Assembly: GCF_965638725.1 (NCBI RefSeq)
Contig: NC_134970.1
Coordinates: 439,001 to 503,000 of the forward strand
Direction of reading: 5' to 3'
From: Aptenodytes patagonicus
Taxonomy: Eukaryota; Chordata; Aves; Sphenisciformes; Spheniscidae
Length of the DNA: 64,000 nt
Each line of letters begins with the position of its first letter. The stretch's first letter is position 1. A model generated the notes under the pieces. The model saw nothing but the letters and a program-made list of their open reading frames with translations. It was not told where the DNA came from and did not search any database. The translations under genes were made by a program, and so were the position numbers. This document shows, piece after piece, positions 59,198-64,000 of this stretch.

Positions 59198-62100
59198 TCC
59201 AAGCAATAAATGCACTCGTGTAGATTGTTAGCTTGCAGAGATAACGGCACATCATTGCACTTTCTCAATAGGTCTCCGTACAGTAAAAGAACAAGAAAAC
59301 CAGAGAGAGAAGCTTCCCCTGACACTTTGCTAACCTTTTGTATCACAGATGTCACCTGGGGAAAAGAGTGTTAATATTGTACTGCAGAATGCAGCCAGAT
59401 ATTGTACTGCCAGATGCAGCATGAGCATTCAGGACTGTTTCTGCATGTAAGTTTATGCACACTGCTCTGCTGAAGGATTCCAAAATAAGAAGCCAATTTG
59501 GTCCTTTCTGTTTTTCTGCCTTACAGGGCTCACACTGAGAGAGCTGAGACAGTGTTATTATTGTGAAAATTCACCCCACCTCAACAAAAGTATTTAAGAA
59601 AAGCCTCACTGAGAGAAACATTTCGTTACAAGGGAGATACGTGAAGATATTTTCAATTCATTAATATTATTAATGTTCCAGTCCAAATTGACAAAATGCA
59701 TTTTTTTCAGGGAAAAAACCCAAACAAAAAGGAAAATAAATTTGGCAGTACAATATTTCTATGATTTTGAAAATATATGGCTCTCTTTCTTGCAGTTTAA
59801 ACTGCAAAACCATAAACACCTGCTGTTTTAAATAAAATATTTCTGCAAGTAACAGATCCACTTATTACAAATACCGGTTCCAAACAAGAAGCCTTCAAAG
59901 CAGAGAACTGCTAAAACCTCTGCCAACATAAGCATAATAATAATAATAATAATAAAAAGAGAAATATGTTAAAAGTCACACCATGCGTCTTTCCAAAAGC
60001 CAACACCTGCACAAGACAAAGCAGAGAGTTTAATACAGCAAGATACAAATTCCCAATGAGAGGCAGAAATCGGGCCTTCCAAGCGACGAACTGTTTTGAC
60101 AGAGGAAGGACAAAAATATGCAAAGCTTAGCAAATGGCTAATGCAAACTCAGGGGAAGCAGCAAGGGAGAAGTGTCGGAAGCACTAAAGGTGAGCAAATT
60201 CACGCCAAAGGCTCCCAGAATCCAAACAGAAATAGTAAGTCCTCCAGAGAAACTCAGAATCAGGCTCATAGTCTGGAGACAGCTGGCTCTGATCTCCACT
60301 GATGTACAGGGGAGTTGAACGTCAAGTCCACTGCACACACACAGGAGAACAGAATTTGCCTGTTGAATCAAAAGCCCAAATACACTTTTGAAAACATCAC
60401 TAACAACTCACTTGTGTCCCAAGCTCTGCTACAGTCACCCCTTGCCATTTTCAGAGCCTAGATTGCAGCCTTTCAGCAATCAAAATTCAAGAGGAGGAAA
60501 GGAGATACATCCCTGGGTCTGTTTAGCTCAGAGCTGTGACCCAGGAGAACCCCACTCTCCTGCCTTCCCATCCTCAGAAATAGGGAGCAGTTAACTTGGT
60601 TCAGAAGAACTCAAACAAGTGGGTTTTAATTTCAGTACAGGTATGACTTGAGCAAATTCCACTTCAGCAGAGGTCTCCCTCTTGGAAGAAAATGACACTC
60701 AAACTACCACTTTAAAGCCACAAGAAACAACATGGTTCACGTAATGGAATATGCTTTGAAAGACACGTGAGGATACCAGCACTTAAGTGCACTGCAATGT
60801 TTTCATAAGCTTCACTGATCTGATTCTGGAGTTTTACAATGACTTCTTCGTGGCATTTGCAAAGTTGTTCTGATGCAGGTGCCAAACGAATACAGAAGAG
60901 GACAATTTTAAAAACATACGCTTCTTAAAGGTGTGTTTATTCCCTTCCCCCATCCTTTTTAAAAATTGTTCCAAATAGCCTAAAAGCTAGCTATTGCCGT
61001 TTTGGATACTAGAGCTCACCTTTAATTTCAACCAAGAAACACATATGAACTGAAAGTATCTGTGAAGAATGGTATCTTTATCTGGAGGAAGCAAGCTACC
61101 TGCGATTGGCTATAAATAACAAAAGGCCAGAAAATTATTGTCAATGTTCAACAGAGGTTAAGAGAAATCGACTGCTAAAGCAATACATTAAAGAATTTGC
61201 TATCATTAGAGATTTTAGCCTGTGCTTAATGACCTGAAACATTTCTACACGCAAAGCAGCTTTACACGTGTTGAAAACAAAATATGTAGCTAGCTTGCCA
61301 AGTAGTTCAAATTCTGGCCATCCAGGTACCTGTAGCAGAGTCAAGCTAAAGACTGATTCCTTTGTATTCAACAATCAAAAGGCAAAGATAGGATAGTAAG
61401 CGAAGAACAAGAACAATTATAACTCTTCTATAGTATAGCTTAGAAGAGCTTTATAATACTAGGCTAGTAAAAAGTAATAGTCAATGGATCTGGATTCTTT
61501 ACAGAGCCACACTAAACGTCAGAGTCAGACAGTGCTTCAGCAATGTTGGGGAGGAAAACAACAAGACATTAAGATGTAGCGAGAACACAGCCACAAGATG
61601 GCACATGCTTCCATGCCCTCTGCAAGTCTAAGTTAAAACAAAAACTCAGTTAGTGAACACAATCAAGGGAGGCAATTACCAGTACTGCAGCCGTCTGTTC
61701 TACTAGCGCTGGCCGGCCGGCTGCGCAGTTCAGAGTAAAGGGGACCGCATACTGCGGCGTGATGGTGGCTACTTGAGGATGAAGAGTTGCTACCATTAGT
61801 GGTGTACAGCTTCCCTGAAATGTAGATCAGGCAGTGAGTGAAACACACGTACTGAGGCAGGATAAGTGGGTTCAGCAATAGGGCCAGAAAAGCTTTCACC
61901 TCACTGGCATTCTATGGTGCTTGAGCAGACTCCAGAATTGTAATGGATGCAGTGAAACCAACACCCAGACCCTCCGGGCATGTTCCTCTAAGCAGTTCCC
62001 TGAGGGGAACACAAGGAACAGGGAATTTGGGAACAGGATCTCTCCGATGACACAGTTAAAAAGTAAAAATGAGAAAGTGTTCAGCTATTGACACTTTACT

Positions 62101-63467
62101 GGGTCCCAGAGAGCAAGTTACACTCCGTACACTGCACTAAGCCATAACACAAACTGCACCCCTAGCAGGACACAGCATTTACTATTGTACCTCTAAATTC
62201 ACATGCAGTACTCTTGGAAAAAGATAAACTAAGGGATTTAATAGAAGGCACGGTAGGTCTTTTGTATCATGAAAGAGCAAAGTTATCTGTGATGAAACTA
62301 CCAAGGCACATATTAGTCCATCAAATGTCTAATTAAAACTAGATTCTTAGCATACAATTTGCACTCTCAGGAAAAGCAGGGTTTGGATTCAGGTGGGCCT
62401 CCTTCAAGTGTATTCTGCTTTTTAGATACCGTTACCTGTATAATTATGCTAAACAAACCAGAAATCACAGAATGCCACCAAAATTATTTGGACTGAACAA
62501 TCTAAAAATTACTCCTCTACAAGTAGGTCAGTAAGTACAATATACTGCCTGGAGAGTAAAACTAATAAAGTATGTGTTAATGTCAGCAGAAACTAAAACT
62601 ATGCAAATAAATAAAAGTGCACTTAATTATAAAGGCAATTACAATTTTTCAGTGAATAAAACCTGTGAATCACAGGGTACTCGCTATATATGAAAACATT
62701 ACTTTTTGGAAATAAAAATTGTTTTAAATTACGACACATTACTAATGTTTAAAATATCATTTTTTAGAATTATTTGTGAATTTTGCTATCGCATATTGTT
62801 TAAACTGCAAACAACAGAAATAGGTATGTCATTGCTACACATCGATTCACACTAACAATGTAACTGAGAAGGATTCAGAAATAATTTTGTTGGTTTAAAG
62901 ATGAAAATTTAACATGAGTAATCTGTGTTGCTACTTCTGTTTACTCGGATCTCGCTTCTCACAGAAACCATTTCTTCTAAAATTTGTTGCCACGTTTTTA
63001 AAGTGTAGGCAAAAATGTACACCACTACCTATAAGGCAGTGTACACCCGTGAAAAAATACAGCCTGTTTTTAGCAGCTGAATACTACATATTTATTCCCA
63101 TTATTAAATCAAACTCCTAAAACCAGGGAGGCACATGACAAAATAATTTAGACTTTAAATATTCCAGGAAAACAAAACAAAACAAGAAAACACTGTCTTA
63201 GAAGTGATCTGCATTTAACCTTTCAGAGTGTTCTGAGAACCCCCTGCATCCACCCCGGCACCAGAGGGGCAGTCAGGTTCTCCTGGATGGTGCTAGGAAT
63301 TGCAGTTAACTCTACGGGGTTTTTTGGGTTTGGTTTTTTTTTTACCTGTGTGAGAACTCCAGACTGGATCTGCAGTGGCTGTGCTGCAGGTGCCTGCGGT
63401 ACAATTGGGACAGCATTCTCCATCCTTACTGGGAACCCAGAATGCTTTGTAGTTGCCTGAAGTCCAG
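55261..63467 (-). CDS. HIPK1: Homeodomain-interacting protein kinase 1, C-terminal half
   Basis: Minus-strand join of 63467..63346, 61814..61680, 59106..58964, 58771..58589, 58015..57800, 57522..57284, 56889..56753 and 55746..55261, giving 552 aa to the TAG at 55261. All junction phases agree. Human HIPK1 is about 1210 aa, so this is the regulatory C-terminal 45 percent; the DYRK-family kinase domain lies right of the window. HIPK1 is a nuclear Ser/Thr kinase acting on homeodomain proteins, p53, Daxx and other transcription regulators. Visible: conserved segments such as [20 protein letters not shown] and [17 protein letters not shown], a SUMO-interacting motif (VSVITI before SDTDEEED) and the Tyr/His-rich autoregulatory tail ending [15 protein letters not shown]. 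The INQYSYL ending and OLFML3 adjacency favour HIPK1 over HIPK2, which ends VNQYPYI. Confidence 0.96.
56753..56889 (-). CDS. HIPK1: HIPK1 exon: [17 protein letters not shown] segment
   Basis: The acceptor is gaaatctttcag and the donor is CAGCCAG|gtaagc, phase 0. It encodes [32 protein letters not shown] and VQPLNLSQ, closely matching mammalian HIPK1. Confidence 0.95.
57284..57522 (-). CDS. HIPK1: HIPK1 exon: [17 protein letters not shown] segment
   Basis: The acceptor is ttccccccctacag and the donor is CTTCAG|gtaggt. It encodes [20 protein letters not shown], then [16 protein letters not shown] and CIVATQAS. It is Ser-rich and acidic, PEST-like, as in the family. Confidence 0.95.
57800..58015 (-). 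CDS. HIPK1: HIPK1 exon: SUMO-interacting motif
   Basis: The acceptor is ttggttttccttcag and the donor is GCCAG|gtagga. It encodes [40 protein letters not shown] and [12 protein letters not shown]. The hydrophobic VSVITI followed by acidic residues is the SUMO-interacting motif known in HIPK proteins, used for nuclear-body targeting. Confidence 0.96.
58589..58771 (-). CDS. HIPK1: HIPK1 exon: [10 protein letters not shown] segment
   Basis: The acceptor follows a very long minus-strand T tract ending ccccctgccccag; the donor is GCCAA|gtaagg. It encodes [39 protein letters not shown] and a Lys-rich basic stretch (AKKNKQ), a plausible nuclear localisation element. Confidence 0.95.
58964..59106 (-). 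CDS. HIPK1: HIPK1 exon: AWPGGTQQ segment
   Basis: The acceptor is a tandem ttttgcag/cag. Using the first AG keeps the Gln seen in the mammalian sequence VLQAWPGG; the second would drop it. The donor is TGGAG|gtaggg. It encodes [20 protein letters not shown] to SSQQLADW plus a split Arg codon. Confidence 0.95.
59163..59192. repeat. (GA)15 microsatellite
   Basis: Uninterrupted GA dinucleotides in a HIPK1 intron, 57 bases upstream (in minus-strand sense) of the exon whose high end is 59106. On the transcript strand it is a CT pyrimidine tract. Confidence 0.95.
59934..59955. repeat. (TAA)n microsatellite
   Basis: About seven TAA units in a HIPK1 intron. Confidence 0.9.
61680..61814 (-). CDS. 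HIPK1: HIPK1 exon: GSCTPLMV segment
   Basis: The acceptor is gatctacatttcag and the donor is GTACTG|gtaatt, phase 0 at both ends. It encodes 45 residues from [20 protein letters not shown] to [10 protein letters not shown]. It matches HIPK1 nearly identically. The overlapping minus-strand frame with a Ser/His run is out of phase and is not used. Confidence 0.95.
63346..63467 (-). CDS. HIPK1: HIPK1 exon (first visible)
   Basis: The minus-strand acceptor is ttgtcctccacag and the donor is CACAG|gtaaaa, phase 0. It encodes (A)[19 protein letters not shown] and then QIQSGVLTQ. Its first two bases complete a codon begun in an exon beyond 64000. Confidence 0.95.
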
Positions 63468-64000
63468 CTGTGGAGGACAAGAACACATCACCGCTAAGCT
63501 GTTTTGTTACTCTTTTTTTCTTCCCCAGTTTCTTTCCAAAATCAAATCCCTACCAGGTAAGGGCAGAAGACAGGGTCAGATGAAGAGAAAGAAAAGCTGT
63601 TCCCTTTGACAAAAACATACTAATAGAACACCAGCTGAAGTAAATACTTCTGCAGTCCCAGTATGCCAAAGGGCAATGATGGACAACCAGTCTGCAAAAG
63701 CTTGGCTCTGTTGAAGTCCACAGTCTTGTTTTCAGAAACACAGATAACACAGACATCTAATTCTATGTTGCTTGAGACTAAGTTCAAAGTTCAAACCTTA
63801 CACTATCAGTTCCCATTTCATATCTAACCCTCCATACTAACACAATCCAGATATAAGCATAAAGAGAGAACTTTCAGGATTAATAGAGCTATGCTTGTGC
63901 TAACCTCACTTATTTGCAATCTGTGACAATTTGTTGCTAGCAAACTACACAGCTGCATCAATGCTTGTGAACTGAGACTCAAAGACCAGATATTCACTCC
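63468..64000 (-). other. HIPK1: HIPK1 intron, truncated by the window edge
   Basis: Intron upstream of the first visible HIPK1 exon. No exon-like sequence with HIPK1 similarity is seen before 64000. Confidence 0.7.

Larger units (their letters stand above)
59107..61679 (-). other. HIPK1: HIPK1 intron, 2.6 kb
   Basis: AT-rich intron with a (GA)15 run at 59163-59192 and a (TAA)n run at 59934-59955. No RNA gene or exon was recognised. The other HIPK1 introns are 61815-63345, 58772-58963, 58016-58588, 57523-57799, 56890-57283 and 55747-56752; I see nothing further to name in them. Confidence 0.75.

Noticed and set aside
61663-61899. Minus-strand frame with a Ser/His run (SSSSSSHHH) over a HIPK1 exon
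   Set aside because: Out of phase with the neighbouring exons; the frame reading [14 protein letters not shown] is the HIPK1 one.

Overview
This is vertebrate nuclear DNA, most likely from a bird or another sauropsid. The genes are split by GT-AG introns, there are no recognisable mammalian Alu or L1 elements, and GC-rich intergenic stretches alternate with AT-rich islands. Three genes can be read from exon content and splice signals. They are SYT6 (plus strand, about 11.7-22.9 kb), OLFML3 (minus strand, 46.6-48.8 kb, complete) and the 3' half of HIPK1 (minus strand, 51.1-63.5 kb, continuing past the right edge). The order and relative orientation match the mammalian SYT6-OLFML3-HIPK1 block (human 1p13.2), so this is conserved vertebrate synteny.

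Layout. 1-11716 is intron upstream of the first visible SYT6 exon; the exon for the N-terminal cysteine-rich segment lies outside the window. 11717-22911 holds five SYT6 exons encoding the transmembrane segment, linker, C2A and C2B (446 complete codons). The short mammalian C-terminal tail was not found. Either the last visible exon reads through to a stop at 22938, or a downstream exon such as 23500-23667 is used. 22939-46340 is a 23 kb tail-to-tail intergenic region with GC-rich patches, AT-rich enhancer-like islands and RFX-type motifs. 46628-48757 is OLFML3, three coding exons and 392 aa, with a poly(A) signal at 46363. 48758-51114 separates the OLFML3 start from the HIPK1 3' end. 51115-55260 is a long HIPK1 3' UTR, and 55261-63467 holds the last eight HIPK1 coding exons (552 aa of the C-terminal regulatory half; the kinase domain is off the right edge).

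The three genes do unrelated jobs: calcium/phospholipid membrane trafficking (SYT6), a secreted olfactomedin-domain matrix and BMP-pathway protein (OLFML3), and a nuclear Ser/Thr kinase (HIPK1). The linkage is syntenic, not operon-like. I found no mobile gene cassette, CRISPR array, recognisable RNA gene or clearly novel system. The points most worth checking are the SYT6 3' end, a possible alternative SYT6 5' exon, candidate conserved non-coding elements between SYT6 and OLFML3, and a few small structural curiosities. All product names come from recognising protein families by eye, with no database search.
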